NCBI GenBank assembly: GCA_037447655.1
Contig: JBBHKE010000626.1
Location: 1-39,257 of the forward strand
Source of the DNA: Zygnema cylindricum
Taxonomy: Eukaryota > Streptophyta > Zygnematophyceae > Zygnematales > Zygnemataceae
DNA length: 39,257 nt
Direction: 5' to 3'
The translations under genes were made by a program, and so were the position numbers. This document shows, piece after piece, positions 19,806-32,900 of the stretch. How positions within the stretch are numbered: position 1 is the stretch's first letter; each line of letters opens with the position of its first letter. Under the pieces are notes generated by a model that saw only the letters and a list, made by a program, of their open reading frames with translations, did no database searches and had not been told where the DNA came from.

Positions 19806-22800
19806 GGTGAAGCAGGCTGGATTGTAGATTCAGGTGCCTCCATGCACATGTGTAAGGATAGGCACCTGTTCACTAAGATAATAAAGATTCCCACCGTAGA
19901 GATAGAGTACGGAGATGGAAGGATAGGCACCACTACTCTTGTAGGATCGGTAGATTTGAAAGTGTTAGTAGAAGGAAAGATATCCATAGTAACATTCTCC
20001 GATGTATTGTTTATTCCGGAGCTGAACAAAAACCTCATCTCTACATTTGTATTAGATGATAAGGGTTTTTTTACTAGCACTAGGGAAGGAGTCTTTACTG
20101 CTAGTTTTGAGGAGGATGTCTATTTTATTGCTGAGAAAGGTAGCCATGGGATATTTAGGCTGGTTTTAAGTAATGGTTTTTTAACAAAGAAACTTTATTA
20201 TGCTGGTGTTCATGATATTATGATGTGGCATAAGAGGCTTGGGCATGTGAATCTAGACAAGTTAAGAGAGATGAAAAAGATGGGAGTGGTGGAAGGGATT
20301 AAGTTCAATGAGAGTGATTATATAAGTGATTGTAGTGGATGTGCTCAAGGTAAAACACACAGATTACCCTTTCCTAAAACAGACACCTATGAGGGAGAAA
20401 AAATTCTAGATCTAGTACACACAGATATTTGGGGACCGGCTAAAGTGCCCTCACGGGGGGGGAAGAGATTTTTGATGACTATCACTGATGATTGGTCTCG
20501 GTATTCCCGAGTGTATTTTTTGAAAAACAAGTCCGAAGCTCAGGATTGTTTTAGACAATATAAAGCATGGAACGAAAAACTCCATGAAACTCCAATCAAG
20601 AGAATAAAGAGTGACAATGGTGGAGAGTATACTTCTAACCTGTTTGAGGATTTTTTGAGGGAAGATGTGGTTCAACACCAAAAGACAGTTCCAGAAAACC
20701 CTGAAGAGAATGGGGTAGCTGAAATGTTAAATAGAACACTAAGTGATAGTGCTAGAAGTATGTTGTTAGATAAAAAGGTAGGAAAAAGGTTTTGGGCAGA
20801 AGCAATGAACTGTGCTAATTACCTCAAAAATAGAGTTCTTACTTCAGCTATAAAAAATCAAACACCTTATGAGAGATGGACAGGTCGGAAACCAGACATA
20901 TCTCACTAAAAGGTTTTCGGCAGTCAAGTATTCAGTCTAGATACAGATCGGTCTAATTGGAAGCTAGATCCTAAAGGAAAACCGAGATACTTATTAGGAT
21001 ATGATGAAGATGTTAAAGGATATAGAGTTTATGATCTAAAAAGGGAAGATATAATCTTAGTAAAGGATCTAGTAGTTATGGATGAAGAAAAGTCTGTGGA
21101 TCCCTTCAAATTTACAAAGTCAGTAAAAATCAGATTTGAGTCAGAAAATTCCGATGACTTTGAGCTTCCTAACTATCCAGGTTTTAGAGAAAATGACATT
21201 TTTGCAGGTACAAATCACACCAAAAAGGACTCGCCTGTGGAAACTCCAGTGACAACTCTACCCGAAGCGAAAGAGTGGTGGAAATTGATTTGGAATCAAG
21301 GGATAGGAGAGAAGCCGAGTTTGTTCGAAAGAATTCACGAGAACCCTCTATTCCGGCCTCAAATTTTGAGCGGGGAAGGAGAAGTAGCAAAAGACTGCAA
21401 GAAAAACTTGTTAATAACAAGGTAACTAAACTATCTCATCAAGATGAACCTCAAACTTATGGAGAGGCGATGACTTGTCAAGAAAGGAATCAGTGGAAGA
21501 CAGCCATCAATGAGGAGATGGCCTCATTAATGGCAGCGGATACTTGGGAGCTGGTGGATTATCCACCTAACCGAAAACAAATCGGTTGTAAGTGGGTTTT
21601 CAAATTAAAAGTGAACCCAAATAACACAATCGAGCGCTACAAAGCCCGATTAGTGGCAAAGGGATATACACAAAAAGAGGGAATTGACTACGAGGAAACC
21701 TTTGCCCCGGTGGTCAGATTTCCCTCCGTCCGCATACTTCTCAGCCTGGAAGCAGCGGAAGACATGGAAGTGCACTTGATGGACATCAAGACAGCCTTTT
21801 TGCATGGAGAATTGGAAGAAGAGATCTTCATGCGACAACTCGAAGGGTTTGTGGAGGAAGGAGAGGAAAGTAAGGTATGCCGGCTGATTAAATCTCTTTA
21901 TGGTTTAAAACAGGCGCCTCGACAGTAGAATAAGACGCTTGATGAGTTTCTTACCGGTCTGGGATATATCTAGATCAGCTCAGATCACTCAATCTATGTT
22001 TTCGAAGATGAGGAAGATTTATATTTATTGCAATTTATGTTGATGATTTGTTTGTTTTAAGTGTATCAATGGAAAAAAGTAATAAACTGAAAACCGATCT
22101 TAAAGGGAGATTTGAAATGAAGGATATGGGGGAAGCAAAATATATTTTGGGAATTCAAGTAGAAAGAGACTGAAAAAGAAAAATTATAAGATTGACTCAA
22201 AAAGAAGCAATAGGGAACATGCTTGAAAAATTTCAAATGGATAAAGCTTATAGTTGTACAACTCCAATGGAGTTGAAGAAGGGAAGTGAGGGGAGTGAGG
22301 AAGAAAGAGTCATATTCTTAGACGAGAAATTGTCTGCTGAAGAACAGAAGTTCATGCAGACTATTCCTTACAGGCAAGTAGGGGGAAGAATAATCTATTT
22401 TATGAATTGTACCCGGCTGGATTTAGCTGCAGTTGTAGGAGTGCTTAGTAGAAGTCTAAATGCTCCCACTAAGAGGGATTGGGAGGCAACTAAGAGAGTC
22501 CTTAGATATTTGATAGGAACTAGGGATCTATCGTTGCATTTGGGTGGGGAGAATACCGACATCACTACTTGGAGTGATGCTAGTTATGGTGATGCTCCGA
22601 TGAGGAGATGCACTTCTGGATATGTATTATATGTGGGTGATGGGGCTTGCTGTTGGAGTAGCAAACTACAAAAAGTTATTGCTCAATCCACCATGGAGGC
22701 TGAGTATATGGCCTCTTGCTCTGCTGTAAAAGAATTGATGTTGGTCAAGTCTTTGCTTGGTGAGCTTGGTCACCTTAAGAGTGGTGTGCATAATTTTTTT

Positions 22801-23031
22801 TGTGATAATCAGGCAGCAATCGCTATTTGTGCCAATCCTAAACATCATTTTAAAGCCAAACACATGGACATCAGACTCAGCTTTGTTAGGGAGAAAGTAG
22901 AAAACAAAATAATCAGTTTAGAGTACCGACCAGATAGTGAGATGGTAGCAGATTTGATGACCAAACATGTGCCTTCCCCTAAGCTAATTTTCTGCAGGGA
23001 GAAGTGTGGTTTGAAATTAAAGATTGACTAG
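19806..23031 (+). pseudogene. pol: pol of copia element 1 (broken)
   Basis: The aspartic protease start WIVDSGASMHMC is intact but follows a frameshift at about 19803. Then come the integrase HHCC region (WHKRLGHVN ... CSGCAQGK) and core acidic residues (HTDIWGP, SDNGGEY, NGVAE). Nonsense TAA at 20907-20909; frameshift near 21270; reverse transcriptase (CKWVFKLKVNPNNTIERYKA, YVDD at 22036-22047 after another frameshift near 22015); TAG at 21926-21928 and at least two further stops before 22192. The RNase H part (22192-23031) is open, with TTWSDASYGDA, MEAEYMAS and CDNQAAI. No full product can be made. Confidence 0.92.
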
Positions 23032-23044
23032 AAAATAAGGGGAG
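23032..23044 (+). other. Polypurine tract of element 1
   Basis: AAAATAAGGGGAG lies immediately after the pol stop and directly before the 3' LTR. It is the expected plus-strand primer and is identical in element 2. Confidence 0.85.
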
Positions 23045-24097
23045 TGTAGAAATTAATGGTCCATTTAAAGTATTTTCTAGGTCTAAATAGAAATATCGAA
23101 AGAAGCCGAGGCAGTCTACCTCTAACTTCTCTCTCCAACTCTCAAACTTGTCGCATTCACTGAAAAATTGGAGAAGAAGCTAGAGCCATGGCTACCTAGG
23201 CTATCCAAAAGTTTACAGTGATTATATATTAGTTAGGGGTTTATTTACTAAAAGAAAAGTGTCGGCTACAGGATTTGATCCTTGTACCTACCGGCCGGCA
23301 GACAGCCGGTAGCCGGTAGCCTTAGCCGTTAAGTCATTATCGAGTGTTAAGTAATATAGGGTTTGATATTTAATTAAATATTATCAAGTAGGAAAATTCA
23401 TTTAACTATAACTGTTTACGGGAGACATAGATCCATAATTGTAAAAGTACGGATTGCGGTACGGATAAGAAACCAATACCGGGCATTTGTTTCTTTAAAG
23501 AAAAAAATACCTCACATGTATTTATTATGTCTACGATTAAATTTGAATTTAATCGGACGGCTGGAATTAAAGCCGAGATCGCGAAGGAGGATTTTGGAGG
23601 TTTGTGGTCATCGCCACATCGGATTACACGTGGCGGAACGACATTGGATCGCGGCATCTCGGAGGATTACGGGAGCGAATCCGCACATACCACGTGTCGA
23701 CATTTAGGCCATGTCGTAGAGTGTTCGTACAGTAAGTACACCTGCAGCTGTACTTTTGTGTACGGAACTGCAATCTAATTGGCTCTGTACATCAGTAGAT
23801 AGTCTCTGAGAGAGATAGGACTTAGAAAAAATAGGAGATAGGACCCTCTCTTCTAGAGAGCTTTTGTACAAAAGGTCAACTTTGACCCTCCATAACTTAC
23901 TGCTCAGAGGAGCAAATTTAGAGATTCTTTTTGCAATCGACTCAGCGAAGTCTTGCCTTCACATGGGTGAAGTTGGTCAGAGTTATTGTCTGCCAGGGTG
24001 GTAGTTGTTTTTGCTGAAACACAAAGGGGTCAGGGTTATCCTAGAGGCTTCTTGAAAGCTGTCCACTCTGAGGACTTATGGAGGTCTCAGAGTTTCA
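23045..24097 (+). repeat. 3' LTR of copia element 1
   Basis: Starts TGTAGAAATTAATGG and ends CAGAGTTTCA. It aligns end to end with the 5' LTR. In the first ~195 bases I count about seven substitutions, consistent with a not very recent insertion. Confidence 0.9.
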
Positions 24098-24106
24098 TTT
24101 TTTAGT

Positions 24107-24397
24107 AGGCAGTCGTAAGTAGGCAGACGAAGACTTAGTGAAATTTAGGTACCTCTCTCTAAGAGAGCTTGTAACTATAAAGGTCATCTTTGACCAACCA
24201 TATCTTATTGCTCAGGGGAGCAAATTCACTAATTCTTTTTGCGTTTGACTCAGGGGAGTTTTGTCCTCACAGGGGTGAGAGTGGTCAAAATATTTGTGTG
24301 CATGGGCGGCGCTTATTCAGCGGGAAAGTAGAAGAGGAAAATATTATCTTAGAGGCTTTACGTAGGCTGCTCATTCTCTCGGTCAATGGAGACCACA
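24107..24397 (+). mobile_element. Right part of the older copia LTR
   Basis: Diverged copy of the last third of the element 1 LTR: AAGAGAGCTTGTAACTATAA, TTGCTCAGGGGAGCAAATTC, TTCTTTTTGCGTTTGACTCA, ending CACAGAATTTCA. The sequence just after it, TTTGGGATCAGGGAC, loosely resembles a full-tRNA primer site, so this may be the 5' LTR of a lost element. From 24398 to 25573 the sequence is AT-rich with no gene recognised. Confidence 0.6.
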
Positions 24398-25576
24398 GAA
24401 TTTCATTTGGGATCAGGGACTCAAATCCAACAATAGATTAAAGCTACAGTAATCAAAATAGATAACAAAAAATATCATACACATTCCTATAATGTCGCTG
24501 ATATAGCGTGTGTTTACCTGGTTGATATTTAAACACATGGGAACAGGTTCGCACGAAATTCCCCATCTTTATCAGTATATATTCAAGAACGATTACCCGT
24601 CTATCACCGAGGGGGTGAGGGGGCTAAAGTGAGTCTTGCAAATTTAGCACACGTGACACTTGATGCCTACTTTATAAGTTGTTTCCTTTATGCTGTCGAG
24701 CTTCTCTCTTGTTCTTCGACTCAAGGTACTCGTGTTATTGCTACCGTCATCCTATAAATAGTGACTTCTATTTTCAATATTATCTTTTAGATGTTACCAT
24801 TGTTTTTCCTCAATTTTTTAGGCCGACATTTTACTTTTATTAACTTCATCACAAAGTTGCACATGTATAATCAATAATAACTTTATGATAATGTTATCAC
24901 ATTCACTTTATTGAAGCTTATTGTCGGTGATGTGTCTGATAACGTGAAGATGCATGCAATATCATCAGTTGTGCTCCACTTAAACCCAAATGATGAAAAG
25001 ATATTGTAAATGAAATAGAACATAAAGTAAAAATAGATAAATAGAACAACAAGCAAGGTGGAAGAAAATGAAAGGTCAGCAACTTAGCTAGTTATGGTTA
25101 GGTCGGTTTATTACTAAAAAGATGGATGGCCACTAGGCCCCACGGTCTATTTATATTCCTTGTTGGAGTTATCTTATCGAAGACAATTTGAATTTAGACT
25201 AAAGAGAATAAATCAAAATAGAAACAATCGAGACGGAAAACAAAAACTGAAAACGAAAATATGCAAAACACTTATAAGGTTTGAGATAACCAAACTCAAA
25301 AGATGTGCATAAGCCAAGTAGAAATAAATAAACAATCATAAGAAATGAAAACAACAAAACGATATTCTCAACATGCAACTTCCACACGAATTAAAGTTCA
25401 ACCACAGTCGAGAAAGAAGTCTGTGTTATGAAGACGCGATCGAAATCCACTCAAACGGACGAAAATAGGTGAAGGGAAACCGTGTAGGTCTTGGCCGAAG
25501 CCGTATAGCGGTATAGATTAATATATAAGGCTTTGCAAGAGATTGATAATGTAAGAAACTAGACGCTTCACGCTAA

Positions 25577-26311
25577 GGGTGAAGTTCCATCATACGTTTA
25601 TGTAATTGTACGGCAAACTCTACAGACCGGGTCGATTGAGTCGATGTTCCATCACGTAGAGTCTGTAAGCCACGTGTTTTAAATTGATTGGCGCCACGCA
25701 AGCTACGATCCGATATTGAATATCTTTCAGATATTTAGAACCGACAAACTTAACTTCAAATCTTGACTTGCGTACCATGTACCTGCGTACGAAGTAATCA
25801 TACGACAAAACTTTTATACATTTTGCACACGTCAGTCTGTACGCCAGCTCATTTTTTACGGTTTCACTTTTCGAACATGACAAAAGTCCTTTGAGAGAAA
25901 TAGTGTGACGAAAAAAAGTTACCGAAAATAGCGTGATGAGGGAATGTTACGAAATTTTGTTTTTATTTTCGATTGTATTTTGGAAACCGCGTGTCATGTG
26001 CAAATCTTAAGATTTTTCATTGGTTTTGCATCATGACACGTAGCTTAATCGTCCAACGTGTCACGGTTTTTTTTTTCTAAATCTGCCAACCCACCTCCTC
26101 AAGGTGGGTTGAAGGTTACAGAAAAAATGAAGCGAACTCCTCGCAGATGAACATCCGACGGCTAGTATTACCTCCAAGACTTTCAAAGAGTATCAGCAAG
26201 ATCCTCTGTAATGTAGTTTTCGTATAAAAACAAAATAGGCAGTACGACTTGGTACGGAGGGTCGCGGATTTCTGTAAACTATGCCACTTTTCGCCTGATG
26301 GAACGTCACCC
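25577..26311. mobile_element. Tourist-like MITE 2
   Basis: Termini GGGTGAAGTTCCATCA and TGATGGAACGTCACCC with TAA duplications at 25574-25576 and 26312-26314. 735 bp, no coding sequence recognised. The interior has ACACGTAGC and a T-run (about 26070). Between 26315 and 26870 nothing further is recognised. Confidence 0.75.
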
Positions 26312-26871
26312 TAAGGCAAAAAATCGCCTCTAAGCTGTCCAGACAATTTTACAAAGAAAAAGAAGGTTGCAAAAAATCTTTAATACTGAAAATAATAATG
26401 ATAATTCCTGCACTTGAAAATTGTGCTCAGGAAATAATATAAAATCTACTAAGTATCAGCGTCTACGCCTAGCGAAAAACGAACCAATAGAATTGCATCG
26501 TGCTATGTAAATATTGCGTCTTGTTTGGATTCAGCCAATAGGCTGCCGGAATCCCATGCCCTTCGTTACACAATCTATAACCTACGAATTAAAACCCTTC
26601 CTATCTACGTGTGAACGCGTGATCCTCCTAATGGTTCATGACTTAAAATAGTCCAATTACGTAGCGTCGTCAAAACTGGCAGTCGCTTTGTCTGTCACAC
26701 GTGCCAACGGTCTAAATGTCACCTTTCGAAACTGTATATTTCCGCATCGACGATCGAGATGCTCCCTCGCGTGAAATGATTCAAAATTGTCGTCGGCAGG
26801 GATTTTGAGAAATGAAAGTAGGTACAATAGGACCGAAGGTACGGTCCAATTTGTAGTCGCATAAAATTTTG

Positions 26872-27221
26872 TAATGTTGGGTATCGGATAAATTCATATC
26901 GCGATAATTGCGATATTTGATATATCGAATATCGATCGAGCAGATTCCTCGATATATCGTACAGGGACCAACATATATTATCGCGATATATATCGCAAAA
27001 AATGGGTGTTCTCAGTCAATGCGGAAAATCGACGGAAAATCGACGGAGTTACTCTGGGTTTTGAAAAATGGACTTTTTTGTTTATTTTTGGCTCGATATA
27101 TGGCATACGATATATCAACAATATATCGCGATAATTTGGTTTTGATATTTAAACGATATATCGATTATGGGTACTGAAATTCGATATATATCGAATATAA
27201 AGGGTCCTCGATACTAACACT
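26872..27221. mobile_element. hAT-like short element 3
   Basis: Starts TAATGTTGGGTATCGGAT and ends TCCTCGATACTAACACT, flanked by the 8-base AAATTTTG (26864-26871 and 27222-27229). The interior is dominated by CGATATAT words and includes GGGACCAACA, shared with other hAT-like pieces. At 350 bp it is much shorter than elements 1 and 2. Confidence 0.7.
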
Positions 27222-27330
27222 AAATTTTGGACAATGTAACTGTACGGTTGACGTGAAATGATCGAATCCACCGTCGGCGGAAATCGGGCAAAATATATGT
27301 TGTACGGTCGAATTCGTCGTCGGCGGAAAT

Positions 27331-27383
27331 TACGGCCAACGTAAGTATGTACGGCCGGCCAACGTAAGTATGTACGGCCCTGC
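27331..27383. repeat. Short tandem repeat (GGCCAACGTAAGTATGTACG)
   Basis: Two and a half units of about 23 bases. No associated gene. Confidence 0.7.
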
Positions 27384-27479
27384 GAAACCCATATACACCC
27401 GAATGCAAATTAGTGTCGCGGTTGCCCATCCTAAAACCTAAATAAAAACAATTAAAATGGCCGACGAGATGCGGCATGA

Positions 27480-28894
27480 CATTATCAAGGTTCTTCCCTC
27501 ATATTATTGACGTGCTCACTTTTTTCATAATTAGGACTCTAGTTTTGGATATTTACTTTGGTTATAATTTTCTTCCCTACTCCACCTTCCACATTTGTTT
27601 AGTTCACCATCGCCTTTCAGTTTAGGCTTGGCCTATATGAGCCACCTTTACTTTACTTTCTCAGCATATGTGATTGTGTCATTTTGCCCAAAAGCATCTA
27701 TTTACTTAAAGGCTTGTACAAGGGAGGTGTGATTCAAACACACGATACTACCCGCAACACTGATAAAGTCATTTTTCTTTAGAGGTTATTTTGTATGTCT
27801 GTAGGTTTCACGCACATTTTGGTGGATTGATATTGTTGTGCTCATGGTGCCCCTTGTGGTTTTGCTTACAAAGTTTTTGCCGACCTTGCCTTGGTTAACG
27901 TCATTCATTAAGCGACTAAAAATGTTAGAGTGCCCTCATATGAAGTTGATAAAAAAAAGGGGTAACATATACACTTATCGATGCTATAAAAATAATCTGA
28001 TGGTGGTAGAGATATATGGTCATTTGGAATCTCATTTGAGTAAAATCCTTCCTAATTTTGGTGGGCGTGAATAAAATAAAAGATGTATTACGAGCGCTTT
28101 TAATTTTGTCTTTCCTTACTTTTATCAACATCGTTGACTAATAACTTTAGGCAACTACAAACTTATATCATTTTTTACATGTTATTCTTTTTGATTGTTT
28201 ACTTGTTCGAAAACATTCTCATCTTGCTCCGCCAAACATATGGGATTTAAAGAGTTATTTTAATAGTTTATCTATCTTGGGGTTCGTTTGGGTAGTTTTG
28301 TTTAGGGTACTGTACTTTGTTGTTGTTATATGTTTTTATCTCGTTTTATTGTTATTTATTCACAAGCTTTTATCCCTATACTAACGCCTTCCGTTCTTAA
28401 TACCTACCTTTAACTTTCAATTGCGAAATCAAAAAAATAGGTGACTGTGGCTACTTACCGTTCGCTTATGTAGTTAACAATGTGTGTGAGGCTACACAAT
28501 GGCGTGCTTTGAACAAAAGTTTCACTTGGCTTGTTTTCCAAGGACAACTTACAAACTGATTTAAATAAAAATCTCACCACCCTTGTTAAAAATAAAAATA
28601 TCCCAAACAATTGTGGATTTACATGACGCATATGTTTTTAAAAACTAACAAATTAGTAAGATGTAGACAACTTTGTTTGTAGTTAAGGTTTTTTTTTTAG
28701 ATATCAATTTTTAACCAACAAATCATTGTAACGTGAAAAATCATAATTTGTGTTGTCTGTGAATTTATCGACATTTTTTATAGACGATATTAATCGTTAT
28801 CAAATGACAATGGGTCATAACATATTGTTGAGATACATATTAATTTTTTATCGCCAATAGACCGGCGAAAAGGGGTGTGTTTATCGTAACTTTG
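27480..28894. other. AT-rich intergenic region, no gene recognised
   Basis: The longest open frame (27838-28074, plus) gives 78 residues without recognisable motif or codon character, so I do not call it. No repeats of the kinds described elsewhere are evident. Confidence 0.5.
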
Positions 28895-29365
28895 TAGAAT
28901 GGAACTCTGAGACCTCCATTGGACCTCAGAGCAGGCAGCTCACACGAAGCCTCTAGGATAACCAAGACCCCTTTATTTTTCAGCAAGAATAACAGCCACC
29001 TTGGCAGACAATAACTCTGACCACCTTTACCCCTATAAAGGCAAGACTCCCCTGAGTCGATAACAAAAAGAATCTCTGAATTTGCTCCCTTGAGCAGTAA
29101 GTTATGAATGGTCAAAGTTGACCTTTTTGTACAGCAGCTCTCTAGGAGAGAAGGTCTAGTCTATCAAATTTTTCTAAGTCTTATCTTTCTCTAAAACTCT
29201 ATCTACTGAAGTACAGCACCAATCATAATAGTGTATCGTACATAAAGGTACACGAGCCGTTGTACTTTATGTACGGCCATTGTACGACACGGCAAAAAGT
29301 TGACACATGTCATTTTTGGATTCGTTCCTATAATCCCTGGAGATGCCGTAATCCAATGTGATTGT

Positions 29366-29391
29366 GCCACGTGGCGATTGATGTGACGTCA
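29366..29391. promoter_or_regulatory. G-box and TGACGTCA pair in LTR
   Basis: Palindromes GCCACGTGGC and TGACGTCA lie eight bases apart, and the pair is repeated in the other LTR (34748-34757, 34766-34773). Both are classical binding cores of plant bZIP factors. Function in this LTR is inference. Confidence 0.45.
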
Positions 29392-29653
29392 TCCGCAAAC
29401 CGCCAAAAACCTATTGCATGATCTCGGCATGCTTCGTGGCCGTTCGATCAAGCCGGATTACAATCGTGGCCGTCATAAATACTTACGCAATATTTGTTTC
29501 GCATTTGAAACAAAATGCGCCGTATCCGTTTCGGATGTGCCGTACGCCTTACATTACAAACTGTATCTATGTCTAAATATCCTGTTGAATGAAGATAGCC
29601 GACGTGTAAAAAATTAAATAACTATTATACGTTATATCATACATCTCATGTTT

Positions 29654-29730
29654 AGACTAGTTGGCTAAGGCTACTGGCTACTAGCTACTTTGACGGACGG
29701 TAGGTACCCTGTTCAAATCCTGGGCCCGTC
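29654..29730 (+). other. tRNA-like stretch inside LTR (antisense to the element)
   Basis: TTGGCTAAGGC resembles a Pol III A box and, about 50 bases on, TGTTCAAATCC resembles a B box (GGTTCGANNCC). The same arrangement occurs in the other LTRs (35037-35115 here; antisense in element 1 at about 17855-17930 and 23265-23335). No full cloverleaf can be drawn with confidence, so this is not called a tRNA gene. Confidence 0.35.
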
Positions 29731-29934
29731 AAATCTATTTTGGTAGAATCTACTAACCTAATGTCTTTCCCCGTCGGTATAGCATAGGCGGCCATGGCTC
29801 TATCTCCCTCTCCAACGTTCAGTGACTACGACAAGTGTGGGAGCTGGAGAGAGGAGTTAGAGGCAAACTTCCTCTGCTTCTTTTCTGCATTTTACAAAAC
29901 CTAGAAAATACTAAAATAACCTTTAATTTCTACA

Positions 29935-29947
29935 CTCCCCTTATTTT
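29935..29947 (-). other. Polypurine tract of element 2
   Basis: On the minus strand AAAATAAGGGGAG directly abuts the 3' LTR, the same as in element 1. Confidence 0.85.
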
Positions 29948-32900
29948 CTAGTCACTCTTTATTTTAAGACCACACTTCTCTCGGCAAAAAATTAGTTTAG
30001 GGAAAGGAACAGGTTTGGTCATCATATCTGCTACCATTTCACTATCTGGTTTATACTCCAAACTAATTATCTTGTTTTCTACTTTCTCCCTAACAAAGCT
30101 AAGTCTAATATCTATGTGTTTGGCTTTAAAGTGATGTTTACGATTAGCAGAAATGGCAATGGTAGCCTGATTATCACAAAACACTTTTTGGACACCACTC
30201 TTAAGATGACCAAGCTCACCAAGCAAAGACTTGACCCACATTAATTTTTTTACAGCAGAGCAAGAAGCCATGGACTCAGCCTCCATGGTGAACTGAGCAA
30301 TGACCTTTTGTTGCTGCTGCTCTAGCAGTAAGCCCCATCACCCACATACAATACATATCCAGATGTGCATCTCCTCATAGGAGCATCCCCATAGCTGGCA
30401 TCACTCCAAGTGGTGATGTCAGTATTGTTCCCACCCAAGTGCAACCATAGATCCCTAGTTCCAATGAGATATCTAAGGACTCTTTTAGCTGCCTCCCAAT
30501 CTTTCTTAGTGGGAGCATTCAGACTCCTACTTAGTACTCCTACAGCTGCGGCTATGTCCAAACGGGTACAATTCATGAAATATATTAAGCTGCCCACTAC
30601 TTGTCTATAAGGGATGGTCTGCATAAATCTTTTCTCTTCTGGGCCTACCTCATCATCTAAGATTTTAACTCCCTCTTCCTCACTCCTCTCACTTCCCTTC
30701 TTTAATTCCATAGGAGTGGTATAACTATTAGCCTTGTCCATTTGGAATTTTTCTAACATGTTTCCAATGGCCTCTTTTTGAGTTAATCTTATTTTCTTTC
30801 TATCTCTGTCTCTCTCTACCTGAATTCCCAAAATATACCTTGCTTCTCCCATATCGTTCATCTCAAATCTTCCTTTTAAATCATTCTTCAACTTATTTAT
30901 TTTATCCATAAATTTACTTAAAACAAGCAAATCATCAACATAAATTGCAATGAAAATAATTCCTTCCTCATCTTCAAACAAATAAATTGAGTGATCTGAG
31001 CTGATCCGAATATATCCCAAGCCTGTAAGAAACTCATCGAGCTTCTTGTTCGATTGCCGAGGCGCCTGTTTCAGCCCATACAAAGATTTGATCAATTGGC
31101 ATACCTTGCTTTCCTCCCCTTGCTCCACAAATCCTTCGGGCTGTCGCATAAAAATTTCCTCTTCCAACTCTCCATGTAGGAAGGCCGTCTTGATATCCAT
31201 CTGATGCACTTCCATATCTTCTACTGCCGCCATACTGAGAAGTATCTGAACCGAAGGAAACGTGACGACCGGAGCAAAAGTCTCCTCACAGTCAATTCCC
31301 TCTTTCTGGGTAAATCCCTTCGCCACTAACCGAGCCTTGTAGCGCTCAATGGTGTTATCCGGGTTGAGTTTCAGCTTAAATACCCACTTATACCCAATTG
31401 GCTTTCTTTCGGCAATACAATCCACCAATTCCCATGTATCGGCCGCCATAATTGAGGCCATCTCCTCATTAATGGCTGTCTTCCACCGGTTTCTTTCAGG
31501 ACAAGTCATTGCCTCATTATAAGTTTGAGGTTCATCGGGGTGAGACAGTTTGGTTACCTTATTGTTAACTTGTCTCTCTTCTAGTCTTTTGTTGCTTCTT
31601 CTTCCTCCCTCAAACTCAGTTGCCGAAATAGACGGCTCTCTTGGATTCTTCCGAATTGTTTTTACTTCTCCCCTATCCCTTGATTCCGGTTCGATTTCCA
31701 CCACGTCTTCCGCTTCGGTTGGAGATAATACTAGGGGTTCCACATTTGGGTCCTTCTCGATCTGATCCGTACCTGTAAGATCATCATCTTCTTGAAATTT
31801 TAGATACTTAGGAAGCTCAAAGTCATCTGAATTTTCTGACTCAAATCTGATTTTGACTGTCTTTGTATGCTTAAAGGGATCTATAGACTTTCCTTCATCC
31901 ATAACCACTAGATGCTTCACTAGGATAATATCCTCTCTTTTGAGATCATAGACTCTATATCCATTTACATCTTTATCATATCCTAGTAAATATCTTGGTT
32001 TTCCTTTTGGATCTAACTTCCAGTTTGACCGATCTGTGTCTAAACTGAACACTTGGCTACCGAAAACCTTTAAGTGTGAAACATCTCGTTTTCGGCCTGT
32101 CCTTCTCTCATAGGGTGTTTGGCCTTTTACTGCTGAAGTAAGAACTCTATTCTTGAGATAATTTGCACAGTTCATTGCTTCGGCCCAAAACTTATTTCCT
32201 ATCTTCTTATCTAACAGCATACTGCTAGCATTTCACTTAGTGTTCTATTTAATCTTTCAGCTACACCGTTCTGCTCAGGATTTTCAAGAACTGTTTTTTG
32301 GTGTTGCACTCTATCTTCTCTCAGAAAATCCTCAAACTCGTTAGAGGTATACTCTCCACCATTGTCACTCCTTACTCTCTTGATTGAGGTTTCATGGAGT
32401 TTTTCACTCCATGCTTTATATTGTTTAAAACATTCCTGAGCCTCAGACATATTTTTTAAAAAAATACACCCTGGAATACCAAGACGAATCATCGGTGATA
32501 GTTATCATAAATCTCTTCCCCCCGCGTGATGGCACTCTAGCCGGCCCCCAAATATCTGTGTGAACTAAATCAAGAATATTTTCTCCATTGTAGGTGGCAA
32601 TTTTGGGAAGGGTAACCCGTGTGCTTTACCTTGAGCACATCCACTACAATAACTTAGATCCTCACTTTCATCGAACTGAATCCCTTCCATTACTCCCATC
32701 TTTTTCATCTTTCTTAACTTGTCTAGATTCACATGCCGAAGCCTCTTATGCCAGAACATTATATCATAAACACCAACATAATAAAGTTTCTTCTTTTCAT
32801 TGCTTAAAATCAGCCTAAACATCCCTTGGCTACCTTTTTCAGCAGTAAATAAACTTCCTCCTCAAAACTAGCAGTAAAGACTCCTTTCTTAGTGCTAGTA

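Larger units (their letters stand above)
17635..24097 (+). mobile_element. Ty1/copia LTR retrotransposon, element 1 (degenerate)
   Basis: About 6.46 kb, with LTRs at 17635-18690 and 23045-24097 that differ by only a few percent by eye. The order primer site, gag, protease, integrase, reverse transcriptase, RNase H, polypurine tract is the Ty1/copia (Pseudoviridae) order. The bases before it are TTAGT; the same TTAGT occurs at 24102-24106, four T's beyond the CA end, consistent with a 5-bp target duplication whose adjoining T-run later expanded. Stops and frameshifts throughout gag-pol make it non-autonomous. Confidence 0.93.
28900..29934 (-). repeat. 3' LTR of copia element 2
   Basis: Carries GCCACGTGGC at 29366-29375, TGACGTCA at 29384-29391, the GTAC hairpin at 29238-29274, and the tRNA-like stretch (plus strand, about 29654-29730). 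It differs from its partner LTR by roughly 5 percent in the stretch compared by eye. Confidence 0.92.

Noticed and set aside
27838-28074. 78-residue plus-strand frame as a host gene
   Set aside because: No recognisable domain, no splice or promoter context, and similar lengths are expected by chance in this sequence.
29654-29730. A tRNA gene
   Set aside because: Only box-like motifs are present; acceptor and T-stem pairing fail and the sequence is a conserved part of the LTR.
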